Shown: positions 36,662 to 48,977, numbered from the stretch's first letter. The stretch is DNA of 64,000 nucleotides from Bryum argenteum (GCA_037043015.1 CM073322.1:14829601-14893600), one strand, 5' to 3'. Translations and numbers: made by a program. Notes: generated by a model from the sequence alone, not told the origin.

Positions 36662-37348
36662 CTAAACTCGGCGAACTTTCTTACGCCTGACCAACTTACC
36701 TGATGAGAGCACTTCAATCAAGATGGTGTGCACTTGCTTCGGAATCAGCCTCATCTCCGATAGGAACATTGCCGAATGCGCAACTTGCTCAAAGTTATTG
36801 ATGATGTAGTCATGGGCGATAGAGGATATGCTCTTCTCACCGAATTGCAAGCACCTATCGTATAAAACCCAACAATTATCAGGAGTGAGGTTCCTCTCAA
36901 GAGAAACCTCGAAGAGAGCTTTGAGCCCCTGTCTTAACGCCTGGTACTTTAGAACCGCTTCGAAAAACTCCCTGTAATGCTTGTCGATCCCTGTGCTGAA
37001 GAGCCACGCTAAGGTTTTATAATCCAGGAAGTCTTCCAGGTGCTCATTGATGGTATAGAGCACCAGCAGAAACAATTTAAGACCCTCTATGGTCATCTCA
37101 GGGATGTCCACAGTGGATGAGAGTTGCTCCTTCATGTCGTGTTCAAACATTGCCCTGAATACAGGTGATGCAGCGGAGAGCACACTTCGGTGGGCTTTCA
37201 CGGAGCCCCCTCGTGCAGTGAGTATAATGTCAGTATGAAGGCCTTCCTCCAGCATCTTCAACAGAACATGGTCTTTGTTTTGCCGAATTTTTTCTATCCA
37301 ATCCCTCGCCTCCACGAACTTGGAAATGTCCACATTTAGCATTTCCAT
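36662..37348 (-). CDS. BTB/POZ protein, copy C
   Basis: A 228-residue protein starting MEMLNVDISKFVEARDW. An upstream in-frame ATG at 37390 would add 14 residues not shared with the other copies. The BTB domain (TDIILTARGGSVKAHRSVLS; SPVFRAMFEHDMKEQL) and C-terminal helices (LERNLTPDNCWVLYDRC) are complete. Most of the protein is identical or nearly so to copy D at 58351, the differences clustering in the last 50 residues. That pattern suggests recent duplication or gene conversion. The tail is basic (VRRKKVRRV). Predicted role is as for the family, a dimeric adaptor probably acting with cullin-3. Substrate unknown. Confidence 0.9.
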   Translation of the reverse strand: MEMLNVDISKFVEARDWIEKIRQNKDHVLLKMLEEGLHTDIILTARGGSVKAHRSVLSAASPVFRAMFEHDMKEQLSSTVDIPEMTIEGLKLFLLVLYTINEHLEDFLDYKTLAWLFSTGIDKHYREFFEAVLKYQALRQGLKALFEVSLERNLTPDNCWVLYDRCLQFGEKSISSIAHDYIINNFEQVAHSAMFLSEMRLIPKQVHTILIEVLSSGKLVRRKKVRRV

Positions 37349-37397
37349 CGTACTCACACCCGAAGCAAGGGTAATAAAAATTCTGCTCAATATCTTT

Positions 37398-38088
37398 CTG
37401 CAGCAACAGACCCCACGTCAGGCAACATGAAAGGCTCGCGTTTGAAGCACATCGGTGCTGTTTCGTACACTGCGCCCTAAAATTCATCGGGGATAGTTCA
37501 TGGAGAGTCCTGAACCTTACCCGAAAACCTTGCCGGTAGCCCGAAATGGCAAGCTATAGAATATAAAAAATCAATAGAGTTTCCATTCAAACTGCAAGTG
37601 ATCCATAATTCGAGACTACTCATGTGAAAGATAACAATGAAGAGTGCCACATCGTATTCGAGAGAAAAACGTCTATTGTTTCAACAGAAGTCCAAACAAA
37701 GAGAACATGCACGAAAGTTCAAAAAGTCGTTCATCTCTCACGATTAGATGGTCTTTCACAGATCAAGAGCATTGCAGGAAACTCTTTAAAGACAGTTCTT
37801 ACAAAGCAAAATCCGATTCACACCTTCTGGTTTTACAGCTACCGTCCTACCCAGTCAGAAGTTGCAAGAGCATTGAGCTATGGCCAAACAACCGAACTGA
37901 AGTTAAAGCTGAAACTACCAGTAGCTCACTAACTTTCATGTTATGAAACTTACTGGATGTCAGATCGTTTGCTTGCTTTTAGCATGCAGTGGTCACTGAA
38001 TGAAGGTGAACCCTAAATTTATCTCATTCAGGCTGAATACACCAGCAGTTGCACTGAATGAAGAGTTGGAGTCATGTCTCTTACTTAC
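37398..38088 (-). other. 5' UTR intron of BTB-C
   Basis: A minus-strand donor (CTCAAG, GTAAGTAAG) at 38089/38088 and acceptor (TGCTGCAG, AAAGATA) at 37398/37397 give a 691 bp intron. The exon upstream of the donor matches the BTB-B upstream exon closely (CCTCTCGACATATTGCTACT). Conservation of a non-coding exon points to a shared promoter unit. Confidence 0.7.
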
Positions 38089-38656
38089 CTTGAGCAGTAG
38101 CAATATGTCGAGAGGTCGATCGTTTTATGTCCTGAAGCTCCTTCTGAACACAACAGGAAAGACAGGGAGTTTCGGAGATGGAGATTATGAAGCCACAGTT
38201 TCTCGCCTTCTCTGAACCTCAAACTGGATGGAATGTGTAACTGGCAATGTCAATTTAACGAGCCTGATGTTATATCATCAGATAATGGTGACACCACAAT
38301 GTGAAAAGATACGCTGAGTATGAACAGATGATTGTGTTGAGTTTTGAAATGATATGTTGAGTTCTTGCTCTGGTGTAGAAATATTTGAAATGGATAGCCC
38401 GTATCAACTATCATTGGATTCATTGTGTTGTTACGAGGTGAGAGTTGATTCAAAAGTTTGTCATTGATATGTTAAGAATATTGGAATGTAATTGTGAAAA
38501 CATCATACTAAGTAGTACAAAAAAAAGTTAAAAGTCTTTAAAACCAAAATCCATATTTAGAGGAGCTTGATACTTTGCAATTATCAAATTTTGAAATCTT
38601 TTGATGAATGATGCTTTAATTTCTCGAGTACCAAATGTAGTATTCTTGCACCAAAA

Positions 38657-38686
38657 CACTACGGCAGAATGCTACACTTTATGACT
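38657..38686 (+). repeat. CACTA left terminal inverted repeat
   Basis: Begins with CACTACGGCAGAAT. It pairs with the right end over about 30 bases with two mismatches. Confidence 0.95.
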
Positions 38687-39017
38687 GGGAGGATATGACT
38701 GAGGATGACAAGCGACTAGAAGCAGTCATATTTTTTTGGGGCGAAACCGTTGGTGGATTGCGAAGTTGAGAATATGACTTGTAGTCATATTTGCCAGCTG
38801 TACCGTTTAAAGTGCGTATAAAGTGCATGGGAGGGTCGTACACCTTTGTAGGGAACAAACGGGAACGATCGCGGGGAACGTCCAGTTATATTTGGCAGTC
38901 ATATATTGGGAGCAGTTATATTTTGCAGTCAGACTTGGCACAAGCCATATTTTAGCACCAGTCGTATTCCACGTCGCTTTTTGCAGCAGTCATATTTTGG
39001 CACCAAATACATTCTCA

Positions 39018-39053
<36 letters not shown>

Positions 39054-39060
39054 TTTGGTT
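38687..39060. repeat. Left subterminal repeat region
   Basis: Multiple copies of AGTCATAT or its complement (GTCATATTTGCCAG, CAGTCATATATTGG, GCAGTCATATTTTGGCACC) lie in both orientations. A run of 29 T at 39020-39048 ends the region. In En/Spm such motifs bind the second element protein (TNPA). Here the binder is presumed to be the plus-strand gene product. Confidence 0.8.
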
Positions 39061-39637
39061 GACCAGAACGCCTAAGATTATATAAGCTCCTTTTAGAAAA
39101 TTTACATATATTTTGGCCCTCCCCTTTACTGTATAGTATGGGGATTTAGTGTATTCATTTAATAAGGATGATTTGTGTCGAATATTTAGTAATTTCAAAT
39201 TTGGCACAATGGAATTAAGGGTTGATTGTGGTTTAGGTTTTATAATTCACTTGATGAAGACATAAATAGCTCAAAGACTCAATAGACTTTTTTGTAATAC
39301 TTCTAGAGCATAGTGGTGTGACTAGGTTTAGTAGTCACGCAGACCTCTAGTTTATATAAGGGTTGTATTATAGTACTTTAATCTACGACGTGACTCTAAA
39401 CTATTGTAAACTTTAAAGATTGATCATATACCTAGTTTGCACGCTTATATGTTTTACATTTACATTAAATTGCATTTTCATTTGTACTAGACATGGCCAA
39501 ACATGCATGAATGGATACATTGGCATGCATATAGATCCAATAAGTGTTTGGTCATTCTGTTTGCACATGTGAATATATGTGTATATATATATGGTGAACG
39601 ATTGGAATGTATAAAATCACAATGATTTAATAGAGTC

Positions 39638-42600
39638 TCAATCGTGCTCTGAGTCGCAATATTCTAAATCATCTACGGATGTGTCATCTTGGCTAATGCG
39701 ATCTAATGCGATGGCAACCACCTCTGGGGCTACTTCCACTGCACCAACGAGAATAGGTGTTCGTGGTAAGACATCCGAATCTAGGCTCGTAGATTCGAGT
39801 CCAGGAAAATCACATGCTCTACCCAATGATATGCATTGAACTTCATCGGAGATGTGATGCTTGGAGAAGGACCGAGCTCTTCTCGGTTCTCTCCGCAACA
39901 CAACTTCCCATCCACGCTTGGCCATGTCAGATGCAAAAAAAACCTGTTCGATGTGGAGTGGGAAGGCAAATGATTGTGCAGAGTATGGGATCAGCCTCTC
40001 AAAGTTTACGGTGGTGAAACCGTAATCATCGCGCTTCATTGTAGCGCCATCTCCTCTCATATTTGCAATCACCCAATTGCAATATAGGACTACGACCTCA
40101 AATCGTCCATAGTTCACTAATAGAATTTCCTCCACCCACCCCACATACTCCAACTCTGCCGCCCGAAGATTTGTATGCTTTCTACCCGCGCGACAAAGTT
40201 GACGAAAGGTTGCGGCTACTCCCGAGTCCGCGGTTGTCAAATGCGCCTCTGCACTCCTTACACGTATGTGGTTCCCAAATGCATACATGGATCGATACGA
40301 CTTCGCATACTCTGATGGAGGTAGCATCAAGGCCAGTACATCGGTAGGGACCTCCTCGTCTCCATCTTCTACAGCTCGTATCACAGCCGTTGGAAACCAG
40401 ACATGGAACTCTTCATCACACATCTCTGAAGGGTAGGCTACCCTAGCCTTTCGCTTTTTGCGCCTATACTTGTGACGCTCGCTCACGGCGTGCCATGTCA
40501 TCTTCGTGTCGCCTGAAAAATAGAAGAGTTCTATATGGTCAATGGCACCTTCTAGAAAATTCTGTTAGAGTAGAATGTAATTTATAGCCACCTGTGGAGG
40601 CTTGTTGCAACAACTACATCACTGAGTATAGTCGCTTCCATCACTCTCGGCAATCACTTATGTCACCAGAAGCAAACGCCAACATATATGGGGTTGCCAC
40701 TGACATCACAAGGGGCAGTCGCTAACATCATCAAGGTAGTCATGATAATCATCAATATCGGTGGATACAATTACAAATGAGTGTAGTCGGAGTCATAATC
40801 CACGTGAGCCTTTTTTGCGTGTAGACTCACCTGCGCCAATCTTCCAATGGTGTTGCATTAGTCACCACAAACTCGTGAATCCATCCTCGAAGGTCACGTG
40901 AGAGTCGGCGTGGACGCTCGTTGCCTTCAAGGATCTCGTCGTACATGGACGGGTCTTCTTTATCATCCCACACTCTTCGTGTAGTAGTCGTATACTCTTG
41001 CATATACTCGGTGCAAAATCCGAGTGCCTGTACTACAGCGTAGCCTTCAGCCATGCTGCCTTCTGGTTGACATCGATTTCGAACGTAGCCTTTGAGAGTC
41101 TTCAAGTACCTCTCTATAGGGTACATCCATCGAGTATGCACGGGTCCACATATTTCAACTTCCTCTACAAGGTGGATAACCAAGTGGCTCATAATGTCAA
41201 AGAATGACGGCGGAACTCCTTCTCCAACATGCATAATGCGATGGCCGCTTCGCATCTCATATCTTCTATTGCCGAGGGATCAATGGACTTTGCACATATC
41301 CGCCGAAATACCCGGCTCAGCATTATTATTGTCGTACGGACTTCCTTAGTCATTGTAGTGCGCACACATAGTGGCAACACTTGCTGAAGAAGAACATGGT
41401 AGTCATGTGATTTAAGGCCTTTGATTTGTCCGTCTATGCTGACCCGCTTCTTTAGCTGCCCGACGTATTGAGTAGGGGTTCGCAAGGAGCGAACTTGGTC
41501 TACAAAGACTTGTCGCTCTTCTTTCGTAAAAACGTATGATGATGAACGAGGTAACATAACCCTACCATGTTTTTTACCGCGTACGGGCCAAAGATGTTTG
41601 CGTATCCCCGCTTCCTTCATATCGAGGCGGGCTGCAAGGGTATCTTTCTCTCCAAATATGGTCTTCATGATATTCTCCGCAATGTTTTTTTCACAAAGGC
41701 ATGACATCCAACGTGTGTCGAATTAGCAGATCCCGTCTGGTGACTCCGCCGATCACAAATTAGATTCCATATAGTACATTATCACTATGTATAGTCACAT
41801 TCCTCATCATATGACCGCATATGGACATGCTACCCATAAAATCACTACGCATACCAAGTCAAGTCACACTACAACATCTGCGTTAGATACACGTATTTCC
41901 AAAGACGGAAGGTGAAAGAGACATGTCCTTCTCTTCACTCCGTGCTCATGTATTGGGTCTGGCGTCCGTCCTCTTTCATTTACACAGTTGTTTGCCGTCC
42001 ATTGTTGTCGCTCATTTGCAAATTGCAAGTGCTCTCCACCACTCATCCTTCGTGGAGGAGGTCTCATGTTTGGTTGGCCATCAAAATTGACCCTTTGTCG
42101 CCTCCATTGGTGCTCCATTGGCAAATATCGTCTATGGCCAAGGTAGACATTCTTCTTGAGCGCTTTTGAGCGCCGCGTTACTATGTTGGGTCCACAGACG
42201 GGACATGCCTTATGTCCTTTTGTGACTTGGCCAGAAATCAGTCCATATGCCGGAAAGTCATTCACCGTCCACAACAACATACCTCGAAGCTTGAATGTAT
42301 TGTCACGAGTTTTTTTGTTGTGATCCATCTACGCAATCGGTCCCTTCCCATAGCTCCTGTAGCTCCTCAATTAATGGTGCTAGATATACATCCACGTTTT
42401 TATCTGTCACGCTTTCTTTTCCGGGTATAAGTAACGTAAGCATCAGAAAGAAGTTTTTGGTCACTAGCCAAGGGGGAAGATTGTAGTTTAGCATGACGAC
42501 AGGCCATTTTGAGTGGCTAAGGCTTTGGTTTCGAAACGGGTTCACACCATCTAGTGCCAAGCCTAGCCTAACATTCCGTTCTTCGTTTGCAAACTCCGGC

Positions 42601-44642
42601 CATCTATTATTCACGTGGTTCCATGCCTTTGATTCAACCACGGATCTCATCACCTTGTCCTTGCTTTTTCCGCCTGTGTGCCACTTCATGAGCTCTGCCA
42701 ACCGCGGGCAACTGTACATTCTTCGCAAACGAGGAGTCAATGGAAAGTGTCTCAATACTTTGACAGGTATTGTTTTGGAGTTGTCAGCATACCGGGATTT
42801 GTGGCAAACTGGGCACTCTGTTGCATCCTCCAAATCTTTCCGAAATAAACAACACCCGTCTCTACAAGCATGTATAGAGTTGTAGGACAATCCCAACTTC
42901 ATCAACAAACACTTTGCCGCGTAAAATGTATTTGGGAGAGTGTTGCCTTTGGGCAATATTGTCTCCTGCAATAACTTCAACAACTCGTCCACAAAGTTGT
43001 TTGGTACACCGAATGTGCTGCAACAAACAAGTAGCATGAGCGTGGAGGTCAGACGGTTGGAAGAGCTCCCTACATAAAGTGGAGTCTTTGCTTCGCGTAG
43101 TAGGGCCTCCACAGCAATACCGCTAGTGTCGTTGATGTTCGTGGTTGTCCCTCTTAATTCCATAGGGTCGTTGTTTTCCTGTGCATCGTCATCGCTACCT
43201 TCGTTGTCACTTATTGGGAAGCCATCGCCCGGACAATGCGAAGCTTCAACGAACGCAACATCAACTCCGTCGTGATGAGAAGGGTTGGTGTCGCTCTCCA
43301 TTAAGTTGATATTGTCATACTTGTTGAAGCAATCGGCCACCATGCGCAAAACATCTACTTCTCCAACTTCGTTGCTATCCAATGTATGATTAGACACAGT
43401 CGTTCGTTGTCTTGATTTTCGCTCTATATTTTGGACCAAATTCAAGGGGCTGCACTGATCCTGCAAACCCATCCACGTGCATGACAAGTGTATCCATGTT
43501 GTTAAGTGTTGTTCACGCAAGGAAAGTACTCATTGAATGCGTGGTGTGCAAAATATGACTAACAGTAATCAGTTAATCACATTACAATAGGGAATAGTGA
43601 CTGTCTATAGTCATCTTCAAAAAAAATTTGACTAATATACTGGTCATACTATAAGTAATATACTAGTCATGGACATACAACGATTATAATTCTGCCGTTC
43701 AAGCCTCAACTAGTCTTTCATTACATTTACTGGTTTGCCAATGTTGCCTTCTCACAGGAGTAATGTGCGTAGAGTTCTTCTCCGCCTTGATGTCCCTTGT
43801 TGCTATGGTAATCACATATCCCCATTCCAAAGTGTTCCACGGTTTAGGAAACATGCGATACTCCCACACAACATTCCCTATCTCATCACAACCCGATGGA
43901 ACTATTAATGAATCCAAATACATTCCCTTTCGCACATCTCCGTCAATGTACAAGTCGGACTCCAGACGCATCACGCATTTACTTCATCCAAGGATGTGCC
44001 TTGCTCAATGTTTTGTATTCCGCGGAGGTGTATTGTGGTCCGACGAAAGGAAGCAGTTCCTCACCCTCTTTGGCAAGTTGCATTGCAAACAGACCCCAAC
44101 CCATGAAGCCAAATTTGGACACCTTCACTTCCCAATCTCTTTTCCAATATGAGAATCGTGTTAGCTTTGGAATGGGTCCGTCGCACCATTGTCCGTCGTA
44201 CACATTTGAACGCCAATTCTGCAAACGACTGGATCTTGCGGATGTAGACGTGGATATGGCGCGATCGGAGGACTCTTTTTGACTTAAGAATGTTCTCAGT
44301 GATTTCAAACATGCTGATCTGACAATGGGTCGCCACCGAGCCTACATAATTTGGGTACACAAACGTTTAAAGTCTACAACTGTACATAGAACCACATCGC
44401 TTTAATTTAGAATGACTCGTTGCATTGGTTGCAATCACTTACCAAGATCGATGCTGTAAAAACGGGGTCCCTTTTTCGATTACGAAGATGCTTCCGAATT
44501 GTGGCTCGATCAAAAACTTTCCCTCCTGCACATTCAGTGCATGGACATGGGTATTTCGTTAATCGCAAGGTATCCGCTTGAATCTCTTCCTCTTGCCATA
44601 ATTGTAGATGCTTTAAGTGTTGGAGCTCCCCTTCTTTCATTG
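39638..44642 (-). pseudogene. tnp2-type CACTA transposase, frame-broken
   Basis: Reading right to left, the transposase-associated Cys motif (YPCPCTECAGG) is at 44642-44444, starting MKEGELQHLKHLQ after an acceptor. The tnp2 catalytic domain is at 43520-42303 (YNSIHACRDGCCLF; VRLGLALDGVNPF; WPVVMLNYNLPPWL), continues at 42328-41864 (LLWTVNDFPAYGLISG) and then 41707-41189 (GLKSHDYHVLLQQVLP). A DUF4218-like part follows (MYPIERYLKTLKGYVRNR), then a DUF4216-like C-terminus at 40501-39638. Frame changes occur near 42310, in a run of seven A, and near 41215, apart from introns. The protein cuts the element at its ends in family members. Here it is either recently dead or affected by homopolymer errors. 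A SET-like segment sits between its first and second parts. Confidence 0.88.
43699..44308 (-). pseudogene. SET-like (histone-lysine methyltransferase fold) domain fragment inside the CACTA element
   Basis: The minus strand encodes a SET N-terminal strand set (SKFGFMGWGLFAMQLAKEGE, then LLPFVGPQY), a middle strand (DLYIDGDVRKG) and the C-terminal motif (WGYVITIATRDIKAE, then LYAHYS). The last matches the A-x-R-D-I-x-x-x-x-E-L-x-x-x-Y pattern of SET domains. The NHSC-type motif that completes the cofactor pocket is not visible. The frame shifts by single bases near 43976 and near 43777, so no continuous domain is made as printed. It lies between the tnp2 N-terminal exon and the tnp2 core on the same strand. 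It may be a captured host exon or part of the transposase gene. SET enzymes methylate lysines. Activity here is doubtful. Confidence 0.6.
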
Positions 44643-44724
44643 TCTGCAAGGAACCAAAACACATGTTCAGGGGGACAAGGAGCTCTTTGAGGCTATGACA
44701 ATACAATTCTGCACCACATTGCAT

Positions 44725-45807
44725 GCCACATGAGATACTGAGATCTGCATACCTTTGTGCAACAAAAATATCACTGGACTTAGAAAGTCATGTAAGAGAA
44801 AATGACCATATTTATTACAAGCGATAGTGATGCAAATGACATGAGGGTGTTATATGACTTCCAAATACCACATACGTGACTGGTAGTTGTCATAAAACTT
44901 AGAGAATCTATAACCAAGATTCGAACCATCTTGACCATGTAATTAGCTTTTTTGAACTATATTGTAAATCCTCTACTTTATTAGATATACTTGTACAACA
45001 ATATGACTAATGCTTCTTATTTTTCTATATAAGGCACCCTTGTTACTTCTACAAATTGACTCTAGCCTTAACAACAAAATTAATACAAATCCCATACAAG
45101 AATGGAGAACTTCGATCTCTGTTACCAAATTCCAACCCTTGAATTTTTTTATTAACTATTGTCACGTGCTAGTACTTTCATTGAAATTTTGACCTATATG
45201 AGAGGCTGGTCTATCTAAGTTGAAAACACCCGTTTCGGACAAGGCTCTCCACACCTTACTATGTTTCAAACTCACTTACTATGTTTCAAACTCACGGATC
45301 ACAATAAACTCTAAAATCCCCTATGACATTTGCTTTCACTAAGTATGACCTCGCATGTTGCGCTTCTACTGTAGGTTGCCATCAAATAGTACAAGTACAT
45401 AGTGGAAAGTAGTTTTGACAACAAAAAGCAATTTTTAACCTTTATTTCACATGAGGATGAGAGAATTGGGAAGGGATACATGACATGAAAAATACATTAG
45501 GCTGAGCAAGTGGTAAGTTACTACAATAGACAAGGTACTGGTACATGGGAGGCGAGAATATGGGTGATAACTCAAGTTTGTAACCAAATAAATGTGAATG
45601 ACAGGAGCCTGTAACAAAATACAAGCAAATGACTGAAGGCAGTAACATGCCTAACTAGAGCCTGTAACCCATGTGCTAGTCGGCAGAGTCCGGTCAACTT
45701 CGGTTGACAAGGGCGACGTGGCACACACAGGAACCCTAGCTCACAGGAACAACCTTTCTCGAGTGCAATCGTGCGTTTCTCACGGGCGATGATTGTGACC
45801 AAGCTTG
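44725..45807. promoter_or_regulatory. Divergent promoter region of the two CACTA genes
   Basis: The interval separates the first tnp2 exon (minus) from the first exon of the second gene (plus). It is AT-rich and contains one direct repeat of about 20 bp (CTTACTATGTTTCAAACTCA) near 45258 and 45277. No coding sequence is supported. A shared bidirectional promoter is inferred from the arrangement alone. Confidence 0.4.
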
Positions 45808-45941
45808 ATGGCGTCTAATGAATCCAATTACGAGAAGCTTAGAAACGACAGGATTGCCAAAAACAAGGAGGTGATGCGTGGTTTAGGCTTGCCTGTGTCT
45901 CCATGTGCAACGACGGGCTTCAAGAAACCCCAAGACAAGAG
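45808..45941 (+). CDS. First exon of the second CACTA gene (TNPA-like)
   Basis: An ATG opens a short exon, MASNESNYEKLRNDRIAKNK followed by EVMRGLGLP, ending at a strong donor (AAGAG, then GTGAGT). The YEKLRNDRIAKNKEVMRGLGL pattern is a common N-terminus of plant proteins linked to CACTA elements and of some plant nuclear proteins. Without splicing it stops after 45 codons. The joined exons are probably those from 49.7 kb to 55.7 kb. Confidence 0.6.
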
Positions 45942-46299
45942 GTGAGTGAAATTTCTGCGCCTCTTGCCTGCCTCTTGATTCCACTCCGAAGTAGAGCTTC
46001 GAATGTAAGGGCAAAGTGCTGCTTTGCGTGAGCACTGCTACTGAGCCACTCCGCGGGAACTCGGGCGCCCTCCTCTTCGAGGCTGCATTCAGCTCCTCAG
46101 CTCCTCCTGGCCGGCCTGTCGCCCCAAACCGGAACTTTGCCGCTGCTTCGGGAAGAGGTAATCTCCTCGTCTCGTGCTCCTCACCGACGCATTCAAGCGC
46201 TCTCCTCACCTCCTCACCGACGGTAGTGCCCTCCTCACAGTTCATTATTTAGGTTGCCCTTCATGCATCAATTAGGGTTTCAAGCATTGATTACCATTT

Positions 46300-47130
46300 A
46301 GGGTTTTGTCCACCGATAGTTGCAGATGCCTTGGGCGTCCTCCTCCTCTTCGACGCATTTAAGCAGGAGCTTCGAAACGCTCAGAAGGACGAAGTAGCAA
46401 CTAGATTCGGTGCTCGATCGATTGGACTGTCTCGGGATTCTTACGGAATATAGTGTGGGGACAAAGAGTCACCTTTTCGGGAAGAAGTCACTGCTTGATC
46501 TTCACGGTGATCCTGGTAATGATCACGAACTCATGCAATCGATCTCCAGCCATGTCTGTTCTGGCAACTCATACGTGCAGCGGTGCAGGCACTGCCAGAG
46601 CTCCTCTTGGTAAAAGTTTGTCTGTGACCGTTGTTTGTCTCTGCTGTCAATGACTAGCTTGCCGGCATTGAAGGTTTTGCTAATGAAGATGGCACAACTA
46701 GATTCGGTCCACCGATAGTCGCAGATGCTTCGGGCGTCCTCCTCCTCTTCGACGCATTTAAGCAAGAGCTCTGAAACGAGCTCCAAAACACTCAGAAGGA
46801 CGAAGTAGCAACTAGATTCGGGGACAAAGATTCACTTGTTCGGGAAGAGGTCACTGCTTGATCTTCACGGTGATCCTGGTAATGATCACAAAATTTGTCT
46901 CGTGACCGTTGTCCGTCTCTGTCTTTGTCAATGACTAGCTTCCGCCTTGAAGGTTTTGCTAATTGAGTGCTCATTTGCGGCTGAGTGGCATGATGTTGTG
47001 GATGATTGATGCAAGTTTTAGACTTTTTTTCCCGAAGTGATGTAAATTGCTGATGAAGATGGCACAACTAGATTCGGTCCACCGATAGTCGCAGATGCCT
47101 CGACCGTCCTCCTCCTCTTCGACGCATTTT
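46300..47130 (+). repeat. ~380 bp GC-rich tandem repeat, two units and a third partial
   Basis: Each unit contains CCACCGATAGTCGCAGATGC, CGTCCTCCTCCTCTTCGACG and CTAGATTCGG. The first two units also contain CACTGCTTGATCTTCACGGT followed by GATCCTGGTAATGATCAC. Units start near 46310, 46700 and 47075. The block lies within the first intron of the second CACTA gene and differs in composition from the AT-rich rest of the element. Its origin is unknown. Confidence 0.8.
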
Positions 47131-47639
47131 GGCGAATACATGAGCTCGAATGGATAATCGGTACTCTTTGCATCGACAAGTGACTTGTAGGCAAGATTCA
47201 AATGCGATGTGATGAAACCCACTTGTGCACTCCGTTCGTTGCTTCTTGTGACACGGCCACGCCGGGCGTTACAACAGACCCAAGGTACTTAAGTACTTAA
47301 CTTAAGTACTTAAGTTTCCGCATAACATCATCATTTCCTGGCAATAAAGATCTGTGAGCGAATACATGAGCTCCGAAATAAGCTGTGAAACGAGTTCGTA
47401 TTGCTGTGCAAAGTCCGAAGAGCTTGGCTCATTGTCTGGAGGGCCGAGACGCGATACGTGAGCATTCGTTTAGGATTGTGCGTGTCTTTGGAGTCGTTGT
47501 TGGGTGTTTCGAAGTCGCCATCGAGATTCGCCCGGTGAGTCCCTCCCTAGAATAGTATCAATTGTAAGTTGTTACGAGAAGGGACGCAAGCATCTCTTCG
47601 GTTGACCAGGGCGACATACGCGTGGGACGTTACCCGAGC

Positions 47640-47775
47640 AAGGGTCCGGAGCGGTGCCGAGCGTGATCGTCAGTTTGGTGATCATGCTCGTCAGTTAGCT
47701 AAGTGTGATCCTCAGCTCAGTCGGTGATCCTGAGCAACGTAACGGTGATCCTCAGTAACGGTGATCGTGCTCCTC
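47640..47775 (+). repeat. Short repeats of GTGATCCTCAG
   Basis: GTGATC followed by CTCAG, GTCAG or a close variant occurs about seven times in 135 bases. The nearby stretch 47285-47315 is an imperfect palindrome of ACTTAAGTACTTAA units. There is no coding signal. Confidence 0.65.
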
Positions 47776-48977
47776 AGCATCGAGTCTCTCGTGACGTCGT
47801 CATTATATTTGTTGATACTGCTAGATTTCACACGATCTTTGAATGCGTGGGACCAAAGAATGATAAGTAATCTTTGTGGCCCTTCCTTGATTGTGCTTAA
47901 ATTGTTGACACACTGAGTTCTGGAAAGGAGGATTAGACACCGGGATTGTTTGTTTGATGTTAGTACACCGGCATGCGAAGATGTTAGTACACTTCATGCA
48001 CAATGTAGAAGTGTAGAACTGTTGTTTTGGCGTATTCAGCCATTCATTATTTCTGTCCGTAGTATCCCCTCCTTAATTTAAGCACAGAGTTCGGCAAATT
48101 TGCGGCTTCAGCATTCTTCTAGACTGAATGATAAAGTCAAACCCGAAATAGCCATGTTGTGTCCCTACTATCCTGCAGTGTCGACAGTGAATGAACAAAA
48201 CTCTGTCTGCATGGCAAGGTTCCATTAGTTGACAGGGAAATTACTGGTCACTGCTCCGATCAAAGAGGTTGCATGCAAGGGTGGAGACAGTTTCTGGATT
48301 ATGAAAGCTAGTCCGCTAGCTTCGCAGTCCCACTGAGATTGGGTGGAAGCAGGAGGGTCCCTTGTTGATACCGATGTTGTTGCCGGTTTGTTGAAGAATT
48401 TTGCAAAATTTGATTCTAGCCGATCTCACAAGAATACTATGAGCAACCCCATCAGGATGATAATATTTTGAGCTTCATACCAAAACTACCATTTTGCTAG
48501 GATTTTCCATGCATGACTCGTCGGTCAAACAAATGGTCCGTCGCCAATTCACGCCGCTCGGTCTTCAACCCAAACAAGGAAGTGTCTGGAACTTGCACGT
48601 CTCGGTCAGTATGATCCGTCGAGATAGAGACTAGTAATTGTACACTGCGAACATTGTCAAGCGAGTGCCGAGTGCCAGTCGGTCGAAGTGAGCATGGATC
48701 TTTGTATGTAATTATGGTGTAGATCTTTCTTGATAGCTAGTATGTCGTATCGATGGAATGTGTCGAGTGGTATGGTGGGGACCGGCCGAGAGCTCATCGA
48801 ATTTTCTCGCATATGATATGAGCTCATCGAATTTTTGCATATGTCAAGCGCTGCCGCACTGTGAGTGAGGAACCGAGTCCAAGGCCTTCTTTGTTTGAGA
48901 TTGTGCCGCATTCTTTGACTGTGTCGAACCATTCTCTGTTGACGGAGATTACTGCACAGTTCCTGGTCCTTGACAGA
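47776..48977. other. Intronic/intergenic DNA of the CACTA element, nothing recognised
   Basis: No domain is supported on either strand. A 25-30 bp direct duplication (ATATGAGCTCATCGAATTTT) lies at about 48785 and 48817. Confidence 0.45.

Noticed and set aside
39020-39048. Run of 29 T taken as a retroposon poly(A) tail
   Set aside because: No SINE- or LINE-like body or target duplication adjoins it. It lies in the CACTA left subterminal region and is treated as a simple repeat.
45883-46245. Minus-strand 120-codon open frame in the CACTA element
   Set aside because: It overlaps the first exon of the plus-strand gene and GC-rich repeats, and has no recognisable motif.
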